In this document: positions 23,910 to 32,886 of the stretch, one piece after another
Numbering within the stretch: the stretch's first letter is position 1
Layout of the letters: every line of letters begins with the position of its first letter
Source: Oceanospirillum sp048270425
GTDB taxonomy: Bacteria > Pseudomonadota > Gammaproteobacteria > Pseudomonadales > Halomonadaceae
Direction: 5' to 3'
NCBI GenBank assembly: GCA_048270425.1
Contig: JBLWSY010000001.1
Coordinates: 496,001-560,000, forward strand
Length of the DNA: 64,000 nucleotides
Made by a program: the position numbers and the translations under genes
The notes under the pieces: model-generated
Database searches by the model: none
What the model saw: only the letters and a program-made list of their open reading frames with translations
What the model was told of the DNA's origin: nothing

Positions 23910-24545
23910 CTATTTGATCGTCATAAGAAGATCATGCTCAATGGCATAACGAATCAACTCAACGGTGTTATTAAAGCCCAGTTTTCGTTTGATATTCGCC
24001 CTATGGTTATCAACAGTACGCTTACTGAGACCCAGTCGCGAGGCGATCGCATCACTGCCATGACCTTCTGCAACCAGAGTAAGAACCTCCTGCTCCCGGA
24101 GTGAAAGAGGCGATTCCTGTTCAAGCTGAGAACTCTGCCAGGCCATTTCATGGGCAATTGCAGGGCTAACAAATCTCTGGCCTTGCTGAGCTCCCATAAT
24201 CGCATTCACCAGATCTTCTGAAGCATCCAGCTTCAACACATAACCATCAATTTTTGTAATCGCTGATGCACGTTTAAATATCTTGAGCTCGGTGTGCATG
24301 GTAAGCATCACGATTGAGCCCTTGTACCCGCGAATACGCAGACGCTCAGCTAACTCAATACCGTTGCCATTGGCCAGAGAAATATCCAAAACACAAACAT
24401 CGGGTTGTTTGCCGATAATAATTCGCTCGGCATCCGGTGCATTGGTTGCCATATCGATCACTTTGATCTGGTTGGACTCTTCAAGCAGAGCCTTAACGCC
24501 CTGTTGAAAAATGACATGATCGTCGACTATGACGGCATTAATCAT
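23910..24545 (-). CDS. NarL/FixJ-type response regulator
   Basis: 211 residues. Receiver domain with VIVDDHVIFQQGVKALL at the start (acid pocket D8, D9), the phosphoacceptor Asp in CVLDISLANGNG near 54, and a LuxR helix-turn-helix LSLREQEVLTLVAEGHGSDAIASRLGLS at about 143-170. ATGA overlap with the sensor kinase gene upstream. Together with the kinase and the Tat-exported binding protein it forms a three-gene signalling operon. Targets may include the divergent amidase/permease genes at 27.6-29.7 kb. Confidence 0.88.
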   Translation of the reverse strand: MINAVIVDDHVIFQQGVKALLEESNQIKVIDMATNAPDAERIIIGKQPDVCVLDISLANGNGIELAERLRIRGYKGSIVMLTMHTELKIFKRASAITKIDGYVLKLDASEDLVNAIMGAQQGQRFVSPAIAHEMAWQSSQLEQESPLSLREQEVLTLVAEGHGSDAIASRLGLSKRTVDNHRANIKRKLGFNNTVELIRYAIEHDLLMTIK

Positions 24546-26335
24546 GGTAGCGGGACCTCTAATCGGACAAGGGTGCCTTGCTCAGCAGGATTACGGATAC
24601 TGATAGAGCCTCCGATAATCATGCTTCGCTCCTGCATAGAATTCATGCCATAGCTGTCATGTTGGTTTTGTCCCAGCACAACACCTTTTCCATTATCCAT
24701 AATAGTCACGACAAAGTGTTGCTTATCCGTCTGAAAACTCAGGGTAATTCGGCTGGCTTCACTGTGCTTAATGGCATTGTTAAGGGCTTCCTGAGCTATT
24801 CGGTAAACCTGATAAGCACGCTCCTTTGAGAGCGTTACGCTATCTTGCTTCTCGACCTTAAGCTCGATATTCGCTAACCCACAATTGTGGGTTGCCAAAC
24901 TGATGATGGATTGTGTTGGAGAACCGGAAGCGACTTCTATAGGTTTCAGATTACGAATCACAGATTTAAGCGTATTGGATGTCACTGTCACTTCGGTCTG
25001 CAAGGTTTCACTGAGCTCCGGTTCCAGCTTTTTCGCATTCAGGTTAATCAGTAGCTTCAGGGTAGAGAGACCTTGCCCGACACCATCATGAATATCCCGG
25101 GTCAGCCGGGCTCGCTCAATCTCACGAATCGATACTAACCGGTTTGAAAGGGTTAGCAGGGATTTAGCCATCTGTCTGAAACGCAAAGCCACGTTATACA
25201 AGAGACCAAAGGCAACAACAAAAAGAGCGAGTTCCAGAGGTTTTACAGGGCTGTAATTCTGAGCCCAAAAAAGATCGAGTAAAGAACCGACAAGAACAAG
25301 AAGAATCGCCGTATGTTCCAGTTTCAAAAGCCGCCAATGACGGATTTTCTGCGCATAAACTTCAGATAAAACCCCGATATAGGAAAGCAAACATAAGGCT
25401 TTTAACATTTGAGTTTCTGAACTGACTTTTGATTCTAACGCCAACAGGGCAAGCAACAGCAAATTGATAAGCAGCAGTGCTTTAGCAAAGTAGGAAAGTT
25501 TGTGCTGTTCAGAATAAAGCCCAGTAAGGGTGAATACAGAAAGAGATGCCAGTATCCAGGGCAGAACCGAATGGGCCAGTTTATAACCGAGCTCATCGGG
25601 CAGAAGCAGGGAATTTGAAAAGATCATCAGAGCCACGCTTGTGACAAACACACCGAAAAGGGTGTTATCCCGTTCTTTAAAGCCAACGGCTCGTAAAAAG
25701 GCTGAAAATAGCCCAAAAGAGAGCAGGAGCCCAATCATAGCGCCTTGTGCGATTTTCAGAAGCGTGTCGGAGTCTTTAGCTTTAAGGGCCAGAAAATCAT
25801 AGTTGTCGATAATTACGCTAACCGGATTTATCGTCAGTGGTTCTTTATCACTTCGTAAATGAATCAGCAGCTCATTATCTTTTTGAAAATCCAAAAAACT
25901 GTACCAAAGCTTTTGGCTTGGCAATGGCAGGATCTGAGTTTGTGCACGCCGGAAATGTCTTAATTCCCCATCATCAACGGTGTTAATCCGGACACCGTTA
26001 ACATAGACCTCAGCCGAAGCCAGCAAAGGCCCAAGGCTAATCGCCAGAGACGTTGTTTTATGGTGCCACCCCACACGAAAATTAGCCTTAAACCAACGGT
26101 CTTTAAGGCTCGGTATATGCCACAAAGGCGGTTGCCAATGCTGAAGCGGTTGCCAGTCAGAGTCTGGGTAAGGCAGGTCCGAGACAGGCTCCGATGAATC
26201 CAACACCTGCCATTGATAAAGCAGGATATCGAGCTGCCCCTTATTATTCTCTCCCGCATAAACAGCTGAGCTTGATAAGACAGTGCTTAGCAACATCAGC
26301 AAGCCGACGACCAGAAACCTTAAAGTCATCATCAT
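24542..26335 (-). CDS. Membrane sensor histidine kinase (7TM, HisKA_3)
   Basis: 597 residues. Signal peptide (about 1-26), periplasmic beta-rich domain (about 30-190), seven predicted membrane helices (about 200-385; a 7TMR-DISM-like plan), then a HisKA_3 dimerisation helix with phosphoacceptor His in RDIHDGVGQGLS near 415 and an HATPase domain (HSEASRI, DNGKGV, SYGMNSMQERSMIIGG). NarX/DegS-type kinase phosphorylating the NarL-type regulator. It overlaps the binding protein gene by 4 bases upstream and the regulator by 4 downstream, so a soluble periplasmic receptor probably delivers its signal. Confidence 0.85.
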   Translation of the reverse strand: MMMTLRFLVVGLLMLLSTVLSSSAVYAGENNKGQLDILLYQWQVLDSSEPVSDLPYPDSDWQPLQHWQPPLWHIPSLKDRWFKANFRVGWHHKTTSLAISLGPLLASAEVYVNGVRINTVDDGELRHFRRAQTQILPLPSQKLWYSFLDFQKDNELLIHLRSDKEPLTINPVSVIIDNYDFLALKAKDSDTLLKIAQGAMIGLLLSFGLFSAFLRAVGFKERDNTLFGVFVTSVALMIFSNSLLLPDELGYKLAHSVLPWILASLSVFTLTGLYSEQHKLSYFAKALLLINLLLLALLALESKVSSETQMLKALCLLSYIGVLSEVYAQKIRHWRLLKLEHTAILLVLVGSLLDLFWAQNYSPVKPLELALFVVAFGLLYNVALRFRQMAKSLLTLSNRLVSIREIERARLTRDIHDGVGQGLSTLKLLINLNAKKLEPELSETLQTEVTVTSNTLKSVIRNLKPIEVASGSPTQSIISLATHNCGLANIELKVEKQDSVTLSKERAYQVYRIAQEALNNAIKHSEASRITLSFQTDKQHFVVTIMDNGKGVVLGQNQHDSYGMNSMQERSMIIGGSISIRNPAEQGTLVRLEVPLP

Positions 26336-27462
26336 CGCGATCTCATCAGTTCTGTTTGCCAGGCTTCAAGCATCCTGGCGATACTGGGAACAGTCCGGTG
26401 GGCAACACTGTTTTTCCATAAATTCGGGACCTCTGACAGCTGTAATGTGTCCCGTTGTGCCGGAGAATAGTATTCAGATGCCACCTTGTAAGGGGAGAGA
26501 TTACAGGTCGGCCCATTGTATGAGAGGTGGAGCGCTGCTTTTTCTGACGCGATGTAATCGACCCATTGCAGGCTGAGAGATTCGTAAGGTTGCCCCTGTA
26601 TAGCAGCAGCGCCTTCGGTCCAGACAATACACTGAGGCATACCATTTCTGATGTCGGGAATCGTCGTCTTAATCTGTTTAAGACCTGCCCGTCGCATAGC
26701 CGAAGTCAGATAGGTACCTGTTCCTATGAGTGTATGAGCGCTGCCATCAAGCAGAGCTCTTTGGCCTAAGGCCACGTTTGAAATAAACACAGGTTGATTT
26801 TTGAATAAGGCCCGAAATGCCTCCTGTAACTGCCTGACGGCATAGTCATCAAGCGGTTCATAAGGGTTAATGCCTAAATAGAGAGAGATAGGCAACATTG
26901 GCCAGTCCCCCCAATCCATAATTCCGATTTTGCCCCTGTTCTCAGAACGGAAACAGGGGGCATAACTGCGATAATCACTTTCTTTGACAAACTGAGTATT
27001 GATCGTCGGACCGATCCAACCCCATTGAGTCGGGAGCCAGTTTGCTTTTTCGCCCGCATTATCAAAAAAAAGTTGAGATAACTCTGTGTAATAGCGATGC
27101 GTTGAGTCCGGGAATAGCGTTACCGGCATCTGTGCAAGAACACCATCCTGATCAAGACGTTCTAACCAGGGACTATCAATTGAGACCATATCGTATTGAC
27201 GGTGACCACCCTGATCGAGCTTGGCAAAGGCAGCAGGGCTGTCACTGATAATTTCAGGTCGTATCAAACAGTTATGGAGGGCTTCAAATGGCCCAAGCAG
27301 GCTAGGCTGATCGTAGCCATCCCAACACAGATAGCGTAGTTCAGGGTGTTCTGGCTTTGTTAGGCTGAGTTTGGAGGTTGAGGATGAAGAAGCGCCAAAG
27401 GAGAGGTTTGAACTCCCCATAAGCCCGGAAAAGTAGATCAGAAATTCGCGTCTTGTAATCAC
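26332..27462 (-). CDS. Tat-exported PotD/PotF-like binding protein (signal receptor candidate)
   Basis: 376 residues starting MITRREFLIYFSGLMGSSN, with a twin-arginine-type signal (TRREFL). The body resembles spermidine/putrescine-binding proteins: ELRYLCWDGYDQPSLLGPFE, YDMVSIDSPWLERL, LPTQWGWIGPTINT and GKIGIMDWGDWPML. No permease or ATPase adjoins; instead it heads a kinase/regulator operon, suggesting a ligand receptor for the kinase and not a transport subunit. Ligand unknown; a polyamine or other amine is suggested by fold and by neighbours. Confidence 0.75.
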   Translation of the reverse strand: MITRREFLIYFSGLMGSSNLSFGASSSSTSKLSLTKPEHPELRYLCWDGYDQPSLLGPFEALHNCLIRPEIISDSPAAFAKLDQGGHRQYDMVSIDSPWLERLDQDGVLAQMPVTLFPDSTHRYYTELSQLFFDNAGEKANWLPTQWGWIGPTINTQFVKESDYRSYAPCFRSENRGKIGIMDWGDWPMLPISLYLGINPYEPLDDYAVRQLQEAFRALFKNQPVFISNVALGQRALLDGSAHTLIGTGTYLTSAMRRAGLKQIKTTIPDIRNGMPQCIVWTEGAAAIQGQPYESLSLQWVDYIASEKAALHLSYNGPTCNLSPYKVASEYYSPAQRDTLQLSEVPNLWKNSVAHRTVPSIARMLEAWQTELMRSR

Positions 27463-27611
27463 TTGCAGACCTTTTTTCCGCTAGTTTGGCCTCAGAGCAG
27501 CCCTCAGGCAATAGGTATAACTACTCATTCCGTTTGCAGAAAATCCTCATTTATTTACATCGTAATTATAGCCAACAATAAAAGCACACTGGCTAACATA
27601 ACGATTGAATC

Positions 27612-28355
27612 ATGAAAATAACAATTGCACAGATCGATATTACGGATCATAGCTATGATGCGAATGCCGATAAAATAATAAAAGTAATCTCCGAAAATAC
27701 AGATTCAGACATTCTATTATTTCCTGAACTAGCGCTTACCGGATTTCCAACAAAAGATCAGGTTCAACCCGCCTTTTTAAACTCTAAAAATGCTTTAGAT
27801 CGTATCGCCTCCGCCTCTGGAGGCTCATCGACAAAAATAGTACTGGGCCATATAGAGCAGTATGAATCGGGCTATTACAACAGTGCATTTTTGTTCAGCA
27901 ATGGCGAGCAGGCCATTCTACACCGCAAAGCTCATCTTTGGCTTGATGATATCGGTGTTTTCTCCAAAGGCCACGAATGCCCACTGGTAAGCCATAAAGA
28001 TACCAAAATCGGTGCACAAATCTGCTTCGATCTCGAATTCCCTGAAGGTAGTCGCAAGCTGGCGCAGGCAGGGGCAGATCTTATCGTCATGCCTAACGGA
28101 AATATGCATCCCTATTCCAACATTCACTTTGTTCTGACTCAGGCAAGAGCGATCGAAAACCAGGTCTTTGCCGTGACCTGCAACCGGGTTGGCTCAGGTC
28201 ACGGTGGCCACTTCGCAGGGGAAAGCCTTGTGGTGTCACCTTTTGGTGAAGTGCTTTTACGCATGGGCGATCAGGAAACCATTCAAACAATAGAGCTTGA
28301 TCTTACGCAGGTTCAAAAATCCCGTCGTGATTATTTGTACATTAACAATCTATAA
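27612..28355 (+). CDS. Nitrilase-superfamily carbon-nitrogen hydrolase
   Basis: 247 residues with the Glu-Lys-Cys triad: E39 in LLFPELALTG, K106 in LHRKAHLW, C138 in GAQICFDLEFPE. Nitrilase-fold amidase of unassigned specificity; candidates are an omega-amidase, a deaminated-glutathione amidase or an N-carbamoyl-amine amidase. It is shorter than AguB (287) encoded at 34.1 kb and not its duplicate. Divergent from the sensing operon and 15 bases upstream of an APC permease, suggesting uptake and hydrolysis of an amide or carbamoyl compound. The start has no clear Shine-Dalgarno. Confidence 0.8.
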   Translation: MKITIAQIDITDHSYDANADKIIKVISENTDSDILLFPELALTGFPTKDQVQPAFLNSKNALDRIASASGGSSTKIVLGHIEQYESGYYNSAFLFSNGEQAILHRKAHLWLDDIGVFSKGHECPLVSHKDTKIGAQICFDLEFPEGSRKLAQAGADLIVMPNGNMHPYSNIHFVLTQARAIENQVFAVTCNRVGSGHGGHFAGESLVVSPFGEVLLRMGDQETIQTIELDLTQVQKSRRDYLYINNL

Positions 28356-28370
28356 CAACAAGAGGTTCTT

Positions 28371-29669
28371 ATGAGAGATAACATCGAATTAAAGAAAACA
28401 TTAGGTCTGGGTGGTTTAATACTATTCGGATTAGCTTATATGACGCCAATGATTGTATTTGGAACTTATGGCGTTATTTATGAAGAATCAGGAGGGCAGG
28501 TTGCTACATCTTATATCTTTGCGATGGTAGCAATGTTATTTACCGCGATTGCTTATGCGGTTATGGCAAAGAAAATCCCGGAGTCCGGCTCATCCTACGG
28601 CTATGTCTCAAAGGTTTTTGGTGAAAAACTGGGCTTTCTGGTTGGCTGGATCATCCTATTAGATTACCTGTTCCTTCCAATGGTGATCTGGTTAATCGGG
28701 GGGGTATATCTTGAGGCTTATGCGCCTGCAATTCCGGGATGGTTCTGGTTGGTAGCCTTTATCGTATTAACCACAGGACTGAACATCATCGGCTTTGGCG
28801 TTGCGAAAAAAGTCAATCTGGTTCTTATGATTCTGCAATTAGCTGTGATCATCGCTTTCTGTGCCCTTGCCATCACGATTATTGGCGATCAGCCACAGGT
28901 AGCACCCTCAGTTCCTGACTTTAATCTTGCCTTTGTTGGCGCTGCGATAGCCTGTTACTCGTTTCTTGGTTTTGATGCAGTATCAACCATGGCAGAAGAT
29001 ACCAAAGAACCTCAAAAGAATGTTCCAAAAGCCATTATCCTGGTTACCCTGTTGGGCGGGACTATTTTTGCCGGTGCATCCTTTATCCTGGGGGCAGCCT
29101 TCCCGGATATTACCCTGTTTGCATCGGACTCTGCCGCTGCAGATATGGCAGCTCAGATTGGCGGAGTAGCCTTCTCATCAATTTTCGTTGCAACCCTGGT
29201 CGTTGCCCAGTTTACTTCAGGTGTTAGTGCGCAGGCCGGTGCCTCACGTCTGCTGTATGCAATGGGTCGCGATGGTGTACTGCCGGGTAAAGCATTTGGT
29301 GCTTTGCATGAGAAATTCCATACACCATGGTTCAGCATCATTCTGGTCGGTATCGTAGGTTTGCTGGCCCTTGTAATGGACATTACAACATCTACCTCAT
29401 TCATTAATTTTGGTGCTTTCCTTGCCTTTATCTTTGTGAATCTGTGTGCTGTTGTTACTTACTTTAAAATGGAGTCCGCCCAACGCACGCTTTCAAACGC
29501 CTTGACGCATCTTGTAGCCCCTTTGCTGGGTGTCGTCTGTATTGCAAAACTGCTGGTTAGTCTGGATACACACGCGATCACGTTAGGCCTTTGCTGGTTA
29601 GTGGCAGGGGCTGCCTTACTGGTATTCTTAACCAGAAAAGGGACGAAGCTAGAGCTGGAAATGGATTAA
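28371..29669 (+). CDS. APC-superfamily amine/amino-acid permease (PuuP-like)
   Basis: 432 residues, about twelve membrane helices. Starts with LKKTLGLGGLILFGLAYMTP, the conserved first helix of APC transporters; IPESGSSYGYVSKVFGEKLG follows in the loop after helix 2, and CYSFLGFDAVSTMAEDTKEPQKNVPKAI is the family hallmark near 200. Resembles putrescine importer PuuP and related amine permeases. Ribosome-binding site AAGAGG. A terminator follows 43 bases after the stop. Substrate not readable from the sequence. Confidence 0.82.
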   Translation: MRDNIELKKTLGLGGLILFGLAYMTPMIVFGTYGVIYEESGGQVATSYIFAMVAMLFTAIAYAVMAKKIPESGSSYGYVSKVFGEKLGFLVGWIILLDYLFLPMVIWLIGGVYLEAYAPAIPGWFWLVAFIVLTTGLNIIGFGVAKKVNLVLMILQLAVIIAFCALAITIIGDQPQVAPSVPDFNLAFVGAAIACYSFLGFDAVSTMAEDTKEPQKNVPKAIILVTLLGGTIFAGASFILGAAFPDITLFASDSAAADMAAQIGGVAFSSIFVATLVVAQFTSGVSAQAGASRLLYAMGRDGVLPGKAFGALHEKFHTPWFSIILVGIVGLLALVMDITTSTSFINFGAFLAFIFVNLCAVVTYFKMESAQRTLSNALTHLVAPLLGVVCIAKLLVSLDTHAITLGLCWLVAGAALLVFLTRKGTKLELEMD

Positions 29670-29712
29670 ACATCAAAGATGTCAGAATGACTCTATAGCT
29701 CTATAAAACAAG

Positions 29713-29741
29713 AAAGGCCGCATTTAATGCGGCCTTTATCA
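29713..29741 (+). terminator. Terminator after the amidase/permease operon
   Basis: AAAGGCCGCAT / ATGCGGCCTTT, an 11-bp perfect stem with a 3-base loop. Its own flanks act as A and T tracts, so it can work for both strands and also closes prfH from the right. Confidence 0.85.
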
Positions 29742-29794
29742 TTGTTGAATAACCTTGTTTAAAACGTTCAGTAAAATTGCACTACTTAGTTATT

Positions 29795-30430
29795 TCAACC
29801 CTGTTTCTTTTCCTGAAACTTAGGTCCAATAAACTGCCGCTGCGGATTTCCACGCTCTAATTGCCAGTGCTGCCGCCAGCGCTGCTGCTCCTCTTCACTG
29901 CGATGACTCTCAGCTAATAACGCGAGCTTGTGCCGGATCAGCGTTCGGGCCAATTTCTTATTCGCGTGCTGACTGCGCTCACTTTCTACCCGTACCTGAA
30001 TGCCGCTGGCCAGATGTGTAGCCTGAACCGCTGAGTCAGTTGTATTTACATGCTGACCACCGGCTCCGGAGGCCCGGCAGCTGCGATACTCGATACTCTC
30101 ATCTGAGGCTTCATGCGATGTATCTCTTTCAGCATCAAACAGCTCACCACTGAAATACCAGTTTTTACGTTTATGTGCCGGTCGATAAGGACTGGAGCAT
30201 ACCCAGAGAAAACTGCCTTGCCAGCGACGGCTGAAGGGGAGTGCATCGGCACCTTTAACCCCTATTAACAACGACTTGTAGCAACCCGGTCGACGGCCAT
30301 CCTGACGTTCCAGAATACGCAGGTCAACATTATACTGACGGGCTTCCGTCAGCATTCGTTCAAAGGCCAGTGCAACAGCACGGCTGCACTCTTCAGGCCC
30401 CTGCCCGGAGGATAACTGCAGTAACAGCAT
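29795..30430 (-). CDS. prfH: Peptide chain release factor homolog PrfH
   Basis: 211 residues with the class I release factor catalytic motif GGQ (124-126, in RASGAGGQHVN) and a basic C-terminus. It lacks the stop-codon-reading domain of RF1/RF2. PrfH hydrolyses peptidyl-tRNA on ribosomes with damaged 16S rRNA decoding centre; together with RtcB2 it repairs ribosomes cut by colicin E3-type nucleases. The start shares one base with the rtcB stop (TGATG), so the two are translationally coupled in the order seen for rtcB2-prfH elsewhere. Confidence 0.92.
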   Translation of the reverse strand: MLLLQLSSGQGPEECSRAVALAFERMLTEARQYNVDLRILERQDGRRPGCYKSLLIGVKGADALPFSRRWQGSFLWVCSSPYRPAHKRKNWYFSGELFDAERDTSHEASDESIEYRSCRASGAGGQHVNTTDSAVQATHLASGIQVRVESERSQHANKKLARTLIRHKLALLAESHRSEEEQQRWRQHWQLERGNPQRQFIGPKFQEKKQG

Positions 30431-31593
30431 CAGCAGCGCCCTCCCTGGGTTTTAAAGGTCAGCACCGGTTTCAGGCGCGCAACCAGCCGGATTAGCCCTG
30501 CCTCCAGCATATCGTCGATAACCCGACGGCTGTCCTTGTAGGCCTGGGGCGCTTCTTCGTACAGAAGTTCTTTGTTGGCGCATATCACCTGACTGCCCAA
30601 GGAAGTGCGCTGCATCTCTGTCTGGCTATATTTGTGCGCCAGACGTCCTTTACAATCGCTACGCTTCCATTTGCGGCCTGCACCGTGGGCAAGTGAGCAA
30701 AGGGCTTTCGGATCAGCATCGCTTACGGGAGCGACCAACCAGGAGAAATCCCCCCGGGAGCCCGGAATAACAACCAAGGGGACATCCGCTGGCGTTGCTC
30801 CCTTACGATGCAGCCAGCCTTGTTGTGATGGGCCATCGGTGTACGTAAAAGGGCTGACCAGATTGTGATTCACATCGAGCGTTAGCTCACCCTCAGTACG
30901 AGCGGCATCCAGAAAGCGACGGGCAATCAGAAAGCGGTTCAGCTCGGCCCACCGCAAGGCATCGTTATGCTGTTGCAGGTAATCCTGCTGCTCAGGACTC
31001 TGATCAGCCAGTCCCCGATGGCCAAACTTCAGCACATGTTCCTGCAGAATACTCTGACCATATCCGCGGGAACCGGAATGCACCAGTAACAGCAAATTAT
31101 TGAGGTTCAGCTCGCAAGCGGCAAAGAGGGCCTCATCCAGCACCTCATCAACCTGCTGGAATTCCGCAAAATGATTGCCGCTGCCAATTGTGCCCAGTGC
31201 ACTGTCAAAGCCATCGGCAGAGATACCCCGGCGACTTTTTTCAGACTGAATCAGGGACTGCCAGCTGGCGTCGAGAGGTTGCTCAACGTTTTTAAGGGCT
31301 TTAGCCAACTTATCAGTTTTGGTTTTACGGCAAACCAGATCGGTTTGCCACAGTGACATGCCGCAACCTATATCGCTGCCCACCAGAGCAGGGTAGAGCT
31401 GACCAGTGCTAAAGCAGGCAGCACCGATAGGATAACCTTTACCCGGATGCAGGTCCGGCATACCCGCCACCTGCTGCATACCTGGCATCGCTGCCGTAGT
31501 GTGCAGTTGTTGAATTGCCAGTCCCTCAATCCAGCTTTTTGCTGAGGCGACCAGACTGATGTCATCAGACAGAATTTGTATGGACGTGCCCAT
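30430..31593 (-). CDS. RtcB-family RNA ligase (RtcB2)
   Basis: 387 residues. RtcB motifs: MPDLHPGKGYPIGA near 45-58, metal ligand C77 in GSDIGCGMSLW, GSGNHFAEFQ, VHSGSRGYGQ, and the guanylylated His in LAHGAGRKWKR near 305. The enzyme joins 2',3'-cyclic phosphate or 3'-phosphate RNA ends to 5'-OH ends using GTP and Mn2+. Pairing with PrfH identifies the RtcB2 branch that re-ligates cleaved 16S rRNA. Upstream on the same strand lies a possible 13-codon leader. Confidence 0.92.
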   Translation of the reverse strand: MGTSIQILSDDISLVASAKSWIEGLAIQQLHTTAAMPGMQQVAGMPDLHPGKGYPIGAACFSTGQLYPALVGSDIGCGMSLWQTDLVCRKTKTDKLAKALKNVEQPLDASWQSLIQSEKSRRGISADGFDSALGTIGSGNHFAEFQQVDEVLDEALFAACELNLNNLLLLVHSGSRGYGQSILQEHVLKFGHRGLADQSPEQQDYLQQHNDALRWAELNRFLIARRFLDAARTEGELTLDVNHNLVSPFTYTDGPSQQGWLHRKGATPADVPLVVIPGSRGDFSWLVAPVSDADPKALCSLAHGAGRKWKRSDCKGRLAHKYSQTEMQRTSLGSQVICANKELLYEEAPQAYKDSRRVIDDMLEAGLIRLVARLKPVLTFKTQGGRC

Positions 31594-31696
31594 AGCTCCA
31601 ATTCTCTTTCAAATGGATAGAAAAGATTTTGAATTGGCAGGCCGCAGAAAACTGAGCCCGGGCAGTCAGATATTCCTGCAGGTAGCAGGAAAAGTA

Positions 31697-31738
31697 TTAA
31701 CTGAGGGCGAGGCCTGCAAGGGAGTTAAAAAATGACAT
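31697..31738 (-). CDS. Possible 13-codon leader peptide upstream of rtcB2-prfH
   Basis: ATG at 31738 is preceded by a perfect Shine-Dalgarno AAAGGAG (31747-31753) at 8-base spacing, stronger than that of rtcB itself. It encodes MSFFNSLAGLALS and stops at TAA 31697-31699. About 100 bases with a TCCTGC/GCAGGA hairpin separate it from rtcB. A translated leader would suit a gene set responding to damaged ribosomes. The remainder of the 31594-31881 gap shows no gene. Chance cannot be excluded for so short a frame. Confidence 0.3.
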   Translation of the reverse strand: MSFFNSLAGLALS

Positions 31739-31881
31739 GGTAAAATCTCCTTTGCAGTTAAAGTGAATGGCTGCTGCTTGATACAGCATAAAAAGTGCGG
31801 GCATCTTAGCCGCGCTAAAAATAAATGGCAAGGCCCGAATTAAAGAAACTTTCTCTCCCATGCTGTTACTGTCAACAGCAA

Positions 31882-32733
31882 TTAAACTCTGTTTTCCGTA
31901 ATTCCGACAAACGCCAGAGGATCGCCCTGAGCTCCCACAGGCATATTTTTCAGGGCCTCAAGAAAGATCGAAAACAGCTCACCCTGAGAGCTTATTGCCA
32001 ACTTCTGATGCACCTTCTTTCGATACACCTTAACGGTTTCCGGGCTGATATCGAGCAGGCGCGCCATGGATTTACTGGAGTGACCCTGAAGCGTAAGACG
32101 GGCTATTTCACTTTCACGTTCGCTCAGTTTAGAGGTTCCGAATTGGTTAAAGGCATTTTCCATATGGGCACCGACACGGCTGGTTTCTCCGCTAACATCG
32201 GGCCAGTGGCTACGTGTCAGGGCAATTAGCAGGGGCGTTACAACCTCGAGACGACTGATATCTTCCGGGGTTAGAACCCGACGGCTATCCCGTAATCCAA
32301 GCGACAGATGAAGCTGAACATCGGGTTTAATATTCACGATAATCGATACTTCATCGATCAGATGTGTGGCTCGGTAAAAAGTATTGAAATACTCGCTGTC
32401 GGTGAAGTCAGCTGGGGCGATTGACCCCAGGTGATAAAGGCCGTCCGGTGCTCTTTGCCGATACAGTTCATAAAAAGGGTCGAGCAGGTAGGCTCCCTCA
32501 AAATAGGGAGAGACCTTCATTTTTTGCTGCCTTTCTTCAAGATCATCAAACAGCAGGCGGGGAATTTCGTCTTTAACAAAGGCATAAATCATCAGGCTGT
32601 CATACGCCGACAATTTTTCACAAATTCTTGCCAGAATTTTGGGCAGTTCGTCCGTACCAAGACAATCGACGGCCTGACCAGCGTAAGTAAAAGTATCCTG
32701 CAGATATTTTATCCGAAAAAGCCCGCTTTCCAT
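31882..32733 (-). CDS. LuxR-family transcriptional regulator
   Basis: 283 residues. A C-terminal LuxR helix-turn-helix (LSERESEIARLTLQGHSSKSMARLLDIS at about 204-231, SPETVKVYRKKVHQKL following) and an N-terminal domain of about 190 residues without receiver signature, possibly a ligand-binding PAS/GAF-like domain. Divergent from the PotF-like binding protein gene with a 153-base gap, so it may control that gene and aguB. The inducer is not readable; a polyamine or arginine-derived signal would fit. Confidence 0.8.
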   Translation of the reverse strand: MESGLFRIKYLQDTFTYAGQAVDCLGTDELPKILARICEKLSAYDSLMIYAFVKDEIPRLLFDDLEERQQKMKVSPYFEGAYLLDPFYELYRQRAPDGLYHLGSIAPADFTDSEYFNTFYRATHLIDEVSIIVNIKPDVQLHLSLGLRDSRRVLTPEDISRLEVVTPLLIALTRSHWPDVSGETSRVGAHMENAFNQFGTSKLSERESEIARLTLQGHSSKSMARLLDISPETVKVYRKKVHQKLAISSQGELFSIFLEALKNMPVGAQGDPLAFVGITENRV

Positions 32734-32886
32734 CTACACCTCTTTTTTATAATGACTGCCATTAAACACTTTAGGCAAAGCGGAAGGCGATACCCCTATA
32801 GGGTGATTCTCCGATTGGCTGAATACTCATAGTCTTTTTTTCAACCGGATCACGCAATTGATTTTGATGACAGTTTGGAGAAAAAA

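Noticed and set aside
31740..31830. Sigma-54 promoter for rtcB (as in enterobacterial rtcBA)
   Set aside because: No TGGCAC-N5-TTGC match on the minus strand, and no RtcR gene next to it.
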